A DNA stretch of 24,026 bases, from positions 1 to 24,026 of IMG/VR virus record IMGVR_UViG_3300031857_001373. One strand, given 5' to 3'. Made by a program: the position numbers and the translations under genes. Of the stretch, positions 1 through 7,530 are shown piece after piece. Under the pieces are notes generated by a model that saw only the letters and a list, made by a program, of their open reading frames with translations, did no database searches and had not been told where the DNA came from. Positions within the stretch are counted from its first letter, which is position 1. Each line of letters opens with the position of its first letter. The stretch comes from a virus.

Positions 1-138
1 CCCTATGGTAATCAAAACGCCGAAAAAATCTACGTCCCGGGAAGACCATGGCTGGATTCGGTTGTTTTGGGTGGAGGACCTGTACCTAAGTTTGATTTCG
101 AGAGCATATATGAGCAGGCAATCGAACAAGCCTTCTGA
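1..138 (+). CDS. C-terminal end of a probable head-tail joining protein (partial)
   Basis: Frame 1 is open from the first base and ends at TGA 136-138, giving 45 residues of the C-terminus of a gene that starts before the window. It contains YVPGRPWLDSVV and ends in an amphipathic stretch, FDFESIYEQAIEQAF. An arginine-proline-aromatic-leucine motif followed by a short helical tail is common at the end of HK97 gp10-like tail completion proteins, and the place just before the tail chaperone suits that role. The family assignment is inference from this short motif and position. A gap of 30 bases, containing GTACACTATT (141-150), separates it from the next gene. Confidence 0.4.
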   Translation, partial: PYGNQNAEKIYVPGRPWLDSVVLGGGPVPKFDFESIYEQAIEQAF

Positions 139-168
139 TGGTACACTATTGCACTTGTTTTGAAATAA

Positions 169-747
169 GTGGCGAATCTACCCTTTGTCGTAAAGCCTCG
201 ACTTGAGCCGATTATCGAGGAGATTGGAACGCCGGAATCGGGGATTCTTCTTGTCGAGCGACGTGGATATTTAACTGCCGGAGAGCGTAATACGGTTCAG
301 CAATATTTGCAGTCCGATTCAAGTGCAACTATAATGATAAAACTAGCCAGGGATGTCGCCCGTCAGTATGATGTCCCTCTAGAAAAAGCTTATAATAGCG
401 TCTCTTCCGCGATGGCTAGCACATGCCGCGATGATGACGATTTGTGCCTGCGTGTCACGAGTGATTTCGCCGAGGAATTACAGGATGTACTGTCTCAAAT
501 GCTGCAGGTACAGGCACGAGTAGAAATGGTGCAGGCACTTGCATTAATTACGCAACGAATTGACCCTGATTTTGACATTGCCGAAATTACTAAAGTGCAT
601 CCTGATATCATCAGCCAGCTTTCTGAATTGTACCAAGACGAAGAAAACAAATCAGTAGAAAAGCTGGAGGCAATGATAGGAGAGAGCGAAAAAGTAACGA
701 TTGAAGAACTCGAAAAAAAGCCAGTACGAAAGAAGGCGGATGGATAA
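169..747 (+). CDS. Tail assembly chaperone, G-like (upstream frame of a frameshift pair)
   Basis: 192 residues, GTG start at 169 with no clear Shine-Dalgarno site. The protein is acidic and mostly helical, with DDDDLCLR near residue 90 and a lysine/glutamate-rich tail (EELEKKPVRKKADG). I call it the G-like chaperone mainly from what follows. The heptamer A AAA AAG lies at 714-720 in the register required for -1 slippage, nine codons before the stop. The -1 frame is open from 705 to 1349 and has no ATG, GTG or TTG codon before 918. This is the layout of lambda G/GT and its many analogues, whose products coat and load the tape measure protein during tail assembly. Sequence similarity to a named family could not be tested. 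The position ahead of the terminator and tube genes, not between tube and tape measure, is less usual. Confidence 0.65.
   Translation: MANLPFVVKPRLEPIIEEIGTPESGILLVERRGYLTAGERNTVQQYLQSDSSATIMIKLARDVARQYDVPLEKAYNSVSSAMASTCRDDDDLCLRVTSDFAEELQDVLSQMLQVQARVEMVQALALITQRIDPDFDIAEITKVHPDIISQLSELYQDEENKSVEKLEAMIGESEKVTIEELEKKPVRKKADG
714..720 (+). promoter_or_regulatory. Programmed -1 ribosomal frameshift site (A AAA AAG)
   Basis: In the reading frame of the 169-747 gene the codons are GAA (712), AAA (715), AAG (718), so bases 714-720 form A AAA AAG. This is the classic bacterial -1 slippery heptamer, the same as in E. coli dnaX. Slippage lets both tRNAs re-pair one base back, and the next codon is GCC at 720. 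The product would join residues 1-184 of the first frame to 209 residues of the second, 393 in all. I see no strong stem or pseudoknot just downstream and no Shine-Dalgarno-like stimulator at the usual distance, so efficiency cannot be judged. Confidence 0.8.
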
Positions 748-1349
748 TTCCGTTTCATGAATACTTTTGGACGTTAAAATACAGATTCCCGGGATCAACT
801 GAATTCGACGGCGACAATTTCTGGAATCAACCATACGAATACATCATCGTATCGGTACAGGCAAGCGAAGAACTGTATCGTCGTAGCCTGCATGACCAAG
901 AAAGGCCTATTGCATTAATGATGATGCAAACAGCCGAGTCCAACAGGGACAGGAAGAAAAACAAAATCCCGTATTCGATTCAGGATTTCTGCCTTTATGG
1001 AGATCCAGAGGAGACCAAGGGACCGGCTGGCAGGTATGGTGCAGCGGCAATGAAACTGGTAGAGATGGGACTGATGCCATCGTGGGCATTGTTCGTCTAC
1101 AAGGAGCTGAAAGTAAATGCAGAAAAGGCAATGCCACCGGAACCATTAGCCCTGATTGGCGATTCTGTCGTGATCCTTGCGCCTTCTGTATCGGAGGGCT
1201 ACTGTACGGGCATGTTAATCGCCAACATGGACGCTTCCGACAGCGTTGTCGAAGTCAGGTCCCTATGCGGCAAATCACTAAGGGTTCGCGTGCCCAAGTT
1301 CAAGGAAGCAGTTTACGCGGCAGAAGACATATCGCTAGCAGTGAAATAG
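720..1349 (+). CDS. Tail assembly chaperone, T-like extension made by -1 frameshift
   Basis: This frame is open from 705 (after TGA 702-704) to TAG 1347-1349. Between 705 and 917 it has no ATG, GTG or TTG codon, yet it reads as a well-formed protein sequence (WIIPFHEYFWTLKYRFPG, then FDGDNFWNQPYEY). This argues that it is expressed as the extension of the upstream gene, join(169..720, 720..1349), a 393-residue GT-like fusion. A simple gene caller would give only 918-1349 (143 residues), cutting off the aromatic-rich part. By analogy with lambda gpGT, the extension should bind the tail tube protein while the G-like part holds the tape measure. Its last 37 bases overlap, tail to tail, the end of the HNH gene on the other strand. 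Confidence 0.65.
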   Translation, partial: ASTKEGGWIIPFHEYFWTLKYRFPGSTEFDGDNFWNQPYEYIIVSVQASEELYRRSLHDQERPIALMMMQTAESNRDRKKNKIPYSIQDFCLYGDPEETKGPAGRYGAAAMKLVEMGLMPSWALFVYKELKVNAEKAMPPEPLALIGDSVVILAPSVSEGYCTGMLIANMDASDSVVEVRSLCGKSLRVRVPKFKEAVYAAEDISLAVK

Positions 1350-1684
1350 TCATCTGTTTCAAGCGGAGCCATTGGTGGCACAACCATCCCTGACAGCAGC
1401 CAATTTTTTATTCTTAACTCATTTTCTATATTGTAAAATTGCTGTTCTTGGTACCACTTTAACCAGTCCTGGGAGGACCCTTTATCAAGATTGCAGCTAA
1501 CACATGCTGGAATCACATTACTTCTACGATCTTCACCTCCTCGACAGCGGGGTTTAACATGATCAATTGTCAGACTGTTGTCATCAATGGGTGGCTGGCC
1601 GCAGTATGCGCAACGATTAGACCAAGCTTCTTTTATTGAGCTACGCCAAATACGTCGCGCCTCCTTGCTTGTGAGGGCAGACAT
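1313..1684 (-). CDS. HNH endonuclease, probable free-standing homing nuclease
   Basis: This is the only gene on the - strand. From ATG at 1684 it encodes 123 residues with a clear zinc-bound HNH fold: CAYC (Cys25, Cys28), then TIDHVKPRCRGG carrying the Asp-His pair (41-42), Asn56, and CVSCNLDKG (Cys61, Cys64, Asn65). Such genes are common mobile passengers in phage genomes and nick or cut DNA near their insertion point. The frame stays open upstream, with an ATG at 1753 and a TTG at 1777. I prefer 1684 because MSALTSKEARRIWR is a typical HNH beginning, but the longer forms remain possible. The orientation, the convergent overlap with the chaperone gene and the unusually large gap on its 5' side support an insertion between chaperone and terminator genes. 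A packaging-linked HNH role is less likely here, because no terminase gene is adjacent. Confidence 0.85.
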   Translation of the reverse strand: MSALTSKEARRIWRSSIKEAWSNRCAYCGQPPIDDNSLTIDHVKPRCRGGEDRRSNVIPACVSCNLDKGSSQDWLKWYQEQQFYNIENELRIKNWLLSGMVVPPMAPLETDDYFTASDMSSAA

Positions 1685-1768
1685 GTTAAGTAAGTAATCA
1701 GAGGAGCGTTCATACGGTGGCCAAACTGTTAAGTCCGTGGCTCGAACAAGCATCCGATTACAGATTCT

Positions 1769-1833
1769 TTTGAACAATCACGGAAAGCGCAGATAACTGT
1801 AACCTAGACATAGTTACTATGCGATTGTTCGAA
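1769..1833. repeat. Nested inverted repeat in the HNH/terminator intergenic gap
   Basis: The left arm TTTGAACAATC (1769-1779) pairs with GATTGTTCGAA (1823-1833), 10 of 11 bases complementary. Inside lies a second inverted repeat, GTAAC (1799-1803) and GTTAC (1813-1817). The right arm also contains the palindrome GTTCGAAC (1827-1834). The structure sits in the 196-base gap between the divergent HNH start and the start at 1881. It has no T-run, so it is not an obvious intrinsic terminator. It could be an operator, an RNA structure or a trace of the HNH cassette's insertion. Confidence 0.45.
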
Positions 1834-1880
1834 CTAGTTTACCTTCTGTAGGCAAGCTATTATGATGCTTTTAGGCGGTT

Positions 1881-2318
1881 GTGACACAAACTTTTGCCAC
1901 CACCCCCGATGTAATATTTGATACACTGACTGGCGACTCAACATTCATGTCGCTTATCGGATCATATACTTTTGCAAAGAATGCAACGGCAATAGATTCA
2001 ATTAGCATTTTAACGCCAGGGGCTGATCTGCCCAACCTAAAATCACAGAGCGGTCTAGAAGTGGTTATACATGACTCCGGAAATATTACTAATATAAAGT
2101 ATGTAACCGATGCGAGTGATCCAATTATCATGTGGAAGGTATTTTTAATAGTATGGCCGCCTGCAACAGGTACCACAATGGTGAATGCAGCGAAAAGGAT
2201 GGTCGAAATATTTGGCAAGGCAACTACTGTGGAAACAGTGGCAACATCTGATGGCCTTGGCAGCTTAGTTCAAACCCTTGTACTGATACCGAGTGATTCG
2301 CCAATCCTGACAGCCTAA
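1881..2318 (+). CDS. Probable tail terminator / minor tail protein (gpU-like role)
   Basis: 145 residues, GTG start at 1881. The N-terminus TTPDVIFDTLTGDSTFMSLIG looks like the helical opening of tail terminator proteins. A central part with alternating beta-type segments (EVVIHDSG, IIMWKVFLIVWPP) is followed by a helix (TTMVNAAKRMVEIFGKAT) and a final strand ending in LVQTLVLIPSDSP. Size, predicted alpha/beta order and position immediately before the tail tube gene match terminators that cap the tube and join it to the head. The assignment rests on position and shape, not on a recognised motif. Confidence 0.5.
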   Translation: MTQTFATTPDVIFDTLTGDSTFMSLIGSYTFAKNATAIDSISILTPGADLPNLKSQSGLEVVIHDSGNITNIKYVTDASDPIIMWKVFLIVWPPATGTTMVNAAKRMVEIFGKATTVETVATSDGLGSLVQTLVLIPSDSPILTA

Positions 2319-2407
2319 AAATTGGAATAACAATAGTTTGGCAAAATAATAATAGCGGGGTAACCGCTTTATCGTTTCGCTTGGGTTCAACCCGCTAAAT
2401 CAGTCCC
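2319..2407 (+). promoter_or_regulatory. Leader of the tail tube gene with competing hairpins
   Basis: This 89-base untranslated stretch precedes a very highly biased gene. AGCGG (2354-2358) can pair with CCGCT (2364-2368) around a five-base loop. AGCGGG (2354-2359) can instead pair with CCCGCT (2391-2396), and GGGTT/AACCC forms a third small stem at about 2383-2393. The alternatives exclude one another. An A/T-rich part (AAAATAATAATAG, 2343-2355) with TTGGAA at 2322-2327 could hold a promoter, but the spacing to a -10-like hexamer is not ideal. No Shine-Dalgarno sequence precedes ATG 2408. Confidence 0.35.
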
Positions 2408-3040
2408 ATGGCAAACTTTTCAGCGGCCTTTGGCTATAATGTTTACATGATGCCTTTGGCTTCTGCCGATGTGGATACCTCCTTCACTGGTATCACCACC
2501 GGCACCGGCACTGCCGGTACTGCCTTCATCAACCTTGGCACCACCAACGCTAACGTGCTCAGCCCGAGTGCCTCGGTCTCTTACGCTAACGGCGTCTTTA
2601 CGGTTGCCGGCACCCCCTTCGACATGGACGGCCTGGACAAGGTTGCCCGCCTCTACGGTCTGACCAACGCTGCACTGGAAACCGATACCAACTCGGAAGA
2701 AATCGTCACCTATGACGACGAAACCAAGGGTTTCAACCTGTCTATCCCCACATCCAAGACCTGGAGCATCTCCCTTTCGGGCGTGGCTGACTTCAAGGAT
2801 GCCGGTTACCAGATTCTGCGTCTGGCTGAGCAGAACACTGTGGCTGACAGCCTGCGGGTGAAGTTCGCTCGCGTGGGCCCCACGGGTACGGATGAGACCA
2901 TCTACGGTTACGGCACGCTGTCGGGTTACACTGAATCGATCGAGGCTGGCGCGATCGTTTCTTGGGAAGCCACCCTTCAAGGATATGGCGCCTATAAGAT
3001 TGACCTTGACGCCAATCCGGCTCCCAGCCCCACCCCCTGA
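2408..3040 (+). CDS. Major tail tube protein
   Basis: 210 residues from ATG 2408. The sequence is rich in Gly, Thr, Ser and Ala with strand-like segments throughout (GFNLSIPTSKTWSISLSG, then GYGTLSGYTESIEAGAIVSW), ending in a flexible proline tail (NPAPSPTP). This fits the single-domain beta-sandwich tube proteins of siphoviruses that stack into hexameric rings. Codon use is strongly biased to C-ending codons (ACC, GCC, GGC, ATC), unlike the adjacent terminator and tape measure genes and like the capsid gene, as expected for a major virion protein. The gene lies just before the tape measure and is followed by its own strong terminator. The product call rests on position, size, composition and expression bias together. 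Confidence 0.75.
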   Translation: MANFSAAFGYNVYMMPLASADVDTSFTGITTGTGTAGTAFINLGTTNANVLSPSASVSYANGVFTVAGTPFDMDGLDKVARLYGLTNAALETDTNSEEIVTYDDETKGFNLSIPTSKTWSISLSGVADFKDAGYQILRLAEQNTVADSLRVKFARVGPTGTDETIYGYGTLSGYTESIEAGAIVSWEATLQGYGAYKIDLDANPAPSPTP

Positions 3041-3064
3041 GTTAGACAACATCCAGAATCAACG

Positions 3065-3087
3065 ACCCCCGGAAACGGGGGTTTTTT
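3065..3087 (+). terminator. Intrinsic terminator after the tail tube gene
   Basis: ACCCCCG (3065-3071), a GAAA loop (3072-3075), and CGGGGGT (3076-3082) form a perfect seven-pair stem with a stable GNRA-type tetraloop. The T-run continues from 3082 to 3087. It lies 25 bases after the tube stop codon and 31 before the tape measure start. Partial stopping here would lower tape measure expression relative to the tube. Confidence 0.9.
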
Positions 3088-3118
3088 CTTGGCAGTCTAA
3101 ACAAGATATTTAAGCTCA

Positions 3119-6100
3119 ATGGCCCCAAAGATCGGCTTTGAATTAGAGCCTACTGTTAACCAGGCGGCACTTCGGCAGGTCTTTGATGCACTAAAAGCTG
3201 GCGGCAAGCCTGTAGCCAATGAGCTGGCAAAATCCTTTGGGTTTACGGCTACTGCCAGTGTAGTAGTCGAGGTAAAAGACGGCAAGCTCGTACAAACACT
3301 GAAGGAATCAGTAAGAGAAGTAGACCTGCTTAATTCTGAGCTACAAAGATCAAACAGGATCCAAGCGGGCAGTAAAACCAATTTACAGCAAGCATTAAAT
3401 ACCTACAAACAACAAAGAGATGCCATTAGCAAATTCGCCCAAACGACTAACGAATATGGTAAAAGGGTCGTAAGCGTAAACAAAGAATGGGAGGTTCAAA
3501 ACCAAAAGGTACAGCAGGTAAACAGGGCTTTACAGCTAGCGAGCGCTAACTCGTTCTGGGACCGTGTCAAAGTAGGGCTGAATTTACAGGGGCTGCAATC
3601 TTTCGCTCAAGGTATCAGTAATATTGTTAACGGATTTCAAAGCCTGTCTATCATTGTCCAGCAGGTAAGTGCTGTTGTTAATACACTTATCAATGCATTG
3701 AAAGGCGTTGAACAGATAGGCCTAACTTTCCAGGCTATCGGCCAAGGGGCCGCAGGGGGGCAGAAAGCATTAGAGGAATCTAGTCGCATTGCCTTAAATC
3801 TTGGTGTTGATCTTAATACCGTCAGGGAAGGATTCCTCAAGCTTTCGCCTGTAATCTTACAGTCTGGTGGCTCTTTAGATGAGGTATCAAAGATTACCCA
3901 AGCGCTATCTTCGCGATTTGCGGCATTCGGCAAGTCTGCCGATGAAGCAAAAAGGGTTACCAATGCGGTCATCCAAGCATTTGGTAAAGGCGCCCTTAGG
4001 TCAGAAGAACTAAACCAGCAGATCGCAGAAGCTGACCAAGCTTTCCGTGTTGATTTTGCCAATGCGCTTGGCGTTACGGTACAAAAGTTTGGCGAAATGG
4101 TCGAGGCGGGTGAAATCACCAATGCCGTACTGCTCAAGACGCTGCCACTACTCGATAAATCTACACTGGTCTATGGTAAACTTGGCACCAGCGCCCTCGA
4201 TGCAGCTAGTGCATTTGGGACTCTTGGAGTAACGACCCAGCAAATTCAGTCAAAAATAGCAACCATCAATCAGTTATCCTTAGAACAGCTCGCGAATACC
4301 TTCAAGCCTGTAACTAAAGTCATACTTCAACTGCAGGGCGTTGTCACTGATCTGTTTGCCTCATTAGCAAAAAGTGAGACTGCAAAAGCACTTGCAGGAA
4401 TCCTTGCCACGATTGGCGGAGGTTTCCTTGAATTCCTGAAAGTACTAACAAAATTAATTCAAATACTTCTCAAAGTCATCGATCCGCTTGCTGATTTACT
4501 CAATCGCTTGCTGGCTATCGAGCCAGTGGCCAAGGCTCTTGGCGTTATAATTGCTGGCTTACTGGTCGCCGCTTTAGCTAAGGCGACAATATCGGCAATA
4601 TTGTTCTCGGTTTCGCTTGGCAATTCGGCAAAAGCTCTATTGGGCCTCGGTACGGCGGCGGGGTCGACTTCTGCACGATTGGCCGCGTTTGCAGCGGGTG
4701 GTGGCAAGGGTGCGGGTGTATTGGGTGTTGTGGATGCGATCAGCACGGCTGCGTTAGGGGCCGGGGGCAAGGTTCTAGGATTTGGTAAGTCCCTGATAAC
4801 TGGCAAAGTTTCCTTGGGCGCATTTGTCCAGGGCGCAAAGGGTGCAGCCGGGGGCCTGAAGAACGTTGGTAGTGGTATCGTTAGTACAGCCCAAAATTGG
4901 AAAATTTATGCGAAGGCAGCGCAAAATGCTGGCGGCCGGGCGGCTGCATCAGCGAAATTATTGGAGCCATTTAACCGAGGGCTGGTCAACTCTGGCCAGG
5001 CGGCAAGGACCGCTACTAGCGCGACAGCATCTTATACGCAAAGACTGGGGGCTGCTTATATTAATTTAGCAAAATTTGGCAAGGTTGCGGCAATAGCAGG
5101 TAAATTAAGCCTTGTTACAACCGCAATACAAACCACTTACGGGGCTATTGAAGATTACACTAAGTCAACCGCTGCAGCCAATGCGGTAAACGAAAGGACC
5201 AAGAAGCAATTGGCGGATGCTGCGAGTGTTTACAAGACTGTGGAAACAGCGCTGGGGGCCACTGCAAAAGCAACCGAAAAGACTGCGGATAGGCAGGGTG
5301 GTCTCTCCAGGGCCATACAAGGCACGGTGAACTATTTCGGCCAGTTAATTCCCGGATGGCAGAATTTAAATTCTGAGGCAGCATCATATAACATGGAGAT
5401 CCTTGCCACCATCGAAGGGCAAGATAAGTTTAATACAGCGATGGCTAAAAATATAAAACTTTTTCAAGAATATGCAGCCAAATCTAAAGGAACTGCGGAG
5501 GACAATAAGAAACTTGCAGACACTACGGATATACTGCTCCAGCAATATGACGCGAACGGAACAGCCCTAAAAGCACAGCTCGTAGCGCTACAAAACGAAA
5601 AGGCCGCCAGGGCAGACTCAAACGATGAGAGAGAGACTGCTATAGCAGTTATACAGGCTGAAATAAATGCTAATAATGCAAACAGAGTCGCACTTCTCGC
5701 CGTTGCAGCAGCAGCGGGCGTGGATGTTTTCAAGTACACCGAAAGGGGCAAGCAAGCGACGGCAATGGTAGAAAGACTAAGAGAGGAAGTAAAGGCAATA
5801 GAAGAGAGAAATAACGCCCTTATCAAAAAAGCAGAGGAGACTAGGGATGAAGAAATAGCAAAGATAGACAAGGCGGCTGAAGCCATTACGAAGAAAAACG
5901 ACAGGGAGATAGGTGGGTACGAAAGGACAATTGCCGCTGCGCAAAAACGCTATGCTGCGGAAGACCAAGCACTTGAAAGAACCCGTCAACTAAGGGATCG
6001 AGCCTATAACGAAGAAATAGCAAAACTGGACAAGCTGGCTGCTGCCGTTTCAAAGGTATATGACGCTAGGGTTAGAGATCTACAGGGCCCCACTGCGGCG

Positions 6101-7150
6101 GAATCCCAACTGGCCGCGATGGACAAGGCCGAGCTGCAAAAACAGGCTGCTAATGCAGAAACGCAAAGGGAAAGACTGCAAGCCCAGGCTCAGCTTCAGA
6201 GGCTGGAAAGAGAAAAGCAAATTGCAGCAATTCAAGCCCAGAAGGAGAAAGAGCTTGAGGCAATAGCCCAAGAAAAAGCAAGGAAAGAGGAAGCACGGGC
6301 CGCTGAACTGCTGCAGAGAGAAGAGGCTGATTACGCCCGCAAGATACAAAGGCAGGAGGAAATCGGAGCCAGTCAAGATGAGATAGATAAGCGTCGCGAA
6401 GAAAACAGAAAAGCAGAGGAGAAGGCAGAAGATGACAGGGAGGCAGCAACCAAGAAGTACGAAGCTATCATCCTTCCGCTGCAGGACGAGATAAAGGCAA
6501 AAACAAAGGAGCTAAAAACCGCCGAAGTAGAACTGCAAAGAGAAAGAGATACCTACAATGATAAGATGGCACGCTCGCTGGCGATTGCGAATAATATTTT
6601 AACAACCGAAAGATTGATAAATCAAGAGCTGCGGAACAGGCCTGGCCCCAAGCCTAGCTCTAGCCCTTCGCCCACCTACAGAAATAGCACTGGTACCGGA
6701 GGCGCACCCTCGACATACCGTCAAGGCGCCGGGACAACGCCATCAGTTCCTAAGTTTGCTGGCGGTCCCGTGGGAGGTGGCATGAGGTACACGGTTAACG
6801 AACTTGGTCAGGAAGCATTCCTTAGCAATGCCGGTAAACTTTCGCATATCAATGCCCCCGCCTGGGGACAATGGACAGCCCCTGGTGCTGGTACTGTTAT
6901 TCCTGCACACATTACTGCGGGCCTCGATATACCCAGCGGCGGTGTGCGCGTCAATAGTGGCGCTACAGCGGCTGTAAGGAGCTCCTCGACCAGGTCGGAC
7001 AACTCTCTCGCCAAAGCCCTCGGTATAGCCCTTGGGGGCGCACAGGGGCGCGTTACAAACAACGTGACGATACAGTCTGAAAACCCGACAAGGTCAGCTT
7101 CTGATATTCTGGTACAATTAACTAAAATCAAGCGCAACAGGTACCGGTAA
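3119..7150 (+). CDS. Tail tape measure protein
   Basis: 1,343 residues from ATG 3119, the longest gene in the window. An N-terminal coiled-coil region (about 60-140) leads to a block at about 205-345 that resembles the tape-measure N-terminal domain (SLDEVSKITQALSSRFAAFG, FGKGALRSEELNQQIAEADQ). A hydrophobic, glycine-rich stretch at about 420-560 includes likely membrane segments (GVIIAGLLVAALAKATISAI), and a very charged coiled coil runs from about 870 to 1175. After a Pro/Ser/Thr linker, the C-terminus carries the familiar phage module FAGGPVGGG, YTVNELGQEAFLS, GTVIPAHI (about 1213-1267). The protein sets tail length, and is probably ejected with the DNA, where its hydrophobic part would meet the host membrane. 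At roughly 0.15 nm per residue the tail would be near 200 nm. No lytic enzyme domain was recognised. Confidence 0.93.
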   Translation: MAPKIGFELEPTVNQAALRQVFDALKAGGKPVANELAKSFGFTATASVVVEVKDGKLVQTLKESVREVDLLNSELQRSNRIQAGSKTNLQQALNTYKQQRDAISKFAQTTNEYGKRVVSVNKEWEVQNQKVQQVNRALQLASANSFWDRVKVGLNLQGLQSFAQGISNIVNGFQSLSIIVQQVSAVVNTLINALKGVEQIGLTFQAIGQGAAGGQKALEESSRIALNLGVDLNTVREGFLKLSPVILQSGGSLDEVSKITQALSSRFAAFGKSADEAKRVTNAVIQAFGKGALRSEELNQQIAEADQAFRVDFANALGVTVQKFGEMVEAGEITNAVLLKTLPLLDKSTLVYGKLGTSALDAASAFGTLGVTTQQIQSKIATINQLSLEQLANTFKPVTKVILQLQGVVTDLFASLAKSETAKALAGILATIGGGFLEFLKVLTKLIQILLKVIDPLADLLNRLLAIEPVAKALGVIIAGLLVAALAKATISAILFSVSLGNSAKALLGLGTAAGSTSARLAAFAAGGGKGAGVLGVVDAISTAALGAGGKVLGFGKSLITGKVSLGAFVQGAKGAAGGLKNVGSGIVSTAQNWKIYAKAAQNAGGRAAASAKLLEPFNRGLVNSGQAARTATSATASYTQRLGAAYINLAKFGKVAAIAGKLSLVTTAIQTTYGAIEDYTKSTAAANAVNERTKKQLADAASVYKTVETALGATAKATEKTADRQGGLSRAIQGTVNYFGQLIPGWQNLNSEAASYNMEILATIEGQDKFNTAMAKNIKLFQEYAAKSKGTAEDNKKLADTTDILLQQYDANGTALKAQLVALQNEKAARADSNDERETAIAVIQAEINANNANRVALLAVAAAAGVDVFKYTERGKQATAMVERLREEVKAIEERNNALIKKAEETRDEEIAKIDKAAEAITKKNDREIGGYERTIAAAQKRYAAEDQALERTRQLRDRAYNEEIAKLDKLAAAVSKVYDARVRDLQGPTAAESQLAAMDKAELQKQAANAETQRERLQAQAQLQRLEREKQIAAIQAQKEKELEAIAQEKARKEEARAAELLQREEADYARKIQRQEEIGASQDEIDKRREENRKAEEKAEDDREAATKKYEAIILPLQDEIKAKTKELKTAEVELQRERDTYNDKMARSLAIANNILTTERLINQELRNRPGPKPSSSPSPTYRNSTGTGGAPSTYRQGAGTTPSVPKFAGGPVGGGMRYTVNELGQEAFLSNAGKLSHINAPAWGQWTAPGAGTVIPAHITAGLDIPSGGVRVNSGATAAVRSSSTRSDNSLAKALGIALGGAQGRVTNNVTIQSENPTRSASDILVQLTKIKRNRYR

Positions 7151-7152
7151 TC

Positions 7153-7512
7153 ATGTTTCTTTTCGGATCGCCAGAAGATATTGCAGCGACGATGTGGGAT
7201 GGGGCCTTAGCGGAGAAAGGCCCCCTTCTGCCCGATTGTCATCCAGAAGAGATGAATGAAGAGGACCTATTGAATTGCCTCACCTATTGCAGGATGGCGG
7301 CGGAAAGAGCTATGGCTGAAGAAGTCATGGATTATTCTGCATTAGAGATGCTGGTTGACCAGTTTGATGAAGTCTTTGCAATTGCCGTCAATAGGGTTAG
7401 TGCCTTTAGGGCTAATTTCATCAGGGGCACCCATATATACCTCGGCGGTTATGCGGTCGAAAATATTAACAAGTATCGAGCGCTAGCAAATCTTCCTCCT
7501 TTGGCAAACTAG
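7153..7512 (+). CDS. Small acidic protein of unknown function, downstream of the tape measure
   Basis: 119 residues, starting at ATG 7153, two bases after the tape measure stop, so probably translated together with it. The sequence is acidic and helical in its first two thirds (HPEEMNEEDLLNCLTYCRMA, EEVMDYSALEMLVDQFDEVF), then IRGTHIYLGGYAVENINKYR and a short PPLAN end. I do not recognise a family. In many siphoviruses small genes at this point help assemble the tail tip, and the tight link to the tape measure suggests a similar part, but nothing in the sequence shows it. Confidence 0.75.
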   Translation: MFLFGSPEDIAATMWDGALAEKGPLLPDCHPEEMNEEDLLNCLTYCRMAAERAMAEEVMDYSALEMLVDQFDEVFAIAVNRVSAFRANFIRGTHIYLGGYAVENINKYRALANLPPLAN

Positions 7513-7530
7513 CCAAGTGCTGTTCCGAAG

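Noticed and set aside
918-1349. Separate gene starting at ATG 918
   Set aside because: The reading frame continues upstream to 705 as plausible protein, and a perfect slippery heptamer in the right register links it to the previous gene. Independent internal initiation at 918 remains possible but is not needed.
1700-1800. tRNA-like words on the - strand (CTGTAATC, TTGTTCGAGCC)
   Set aside because: The supposed T-arm and anticodon stems do not pair, and no acceptor stem could be formed. I see no tRNA gene.
2420-3052. 210-codon open frame on the - strand opposite the tail tube gene
   Set aside because: Same cause as in the capsid gene: biased sense codons leave the antisense frame free of stops. 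It also runs into the terminator stem region.
6080-6449. Antisense open frames opposite the tape measure coiled coil
   Set aside because: Low-complexity Leu/Phe/Pro-rich shadows of Glu/Lys/Gln/Arg codons, with no supporting context.
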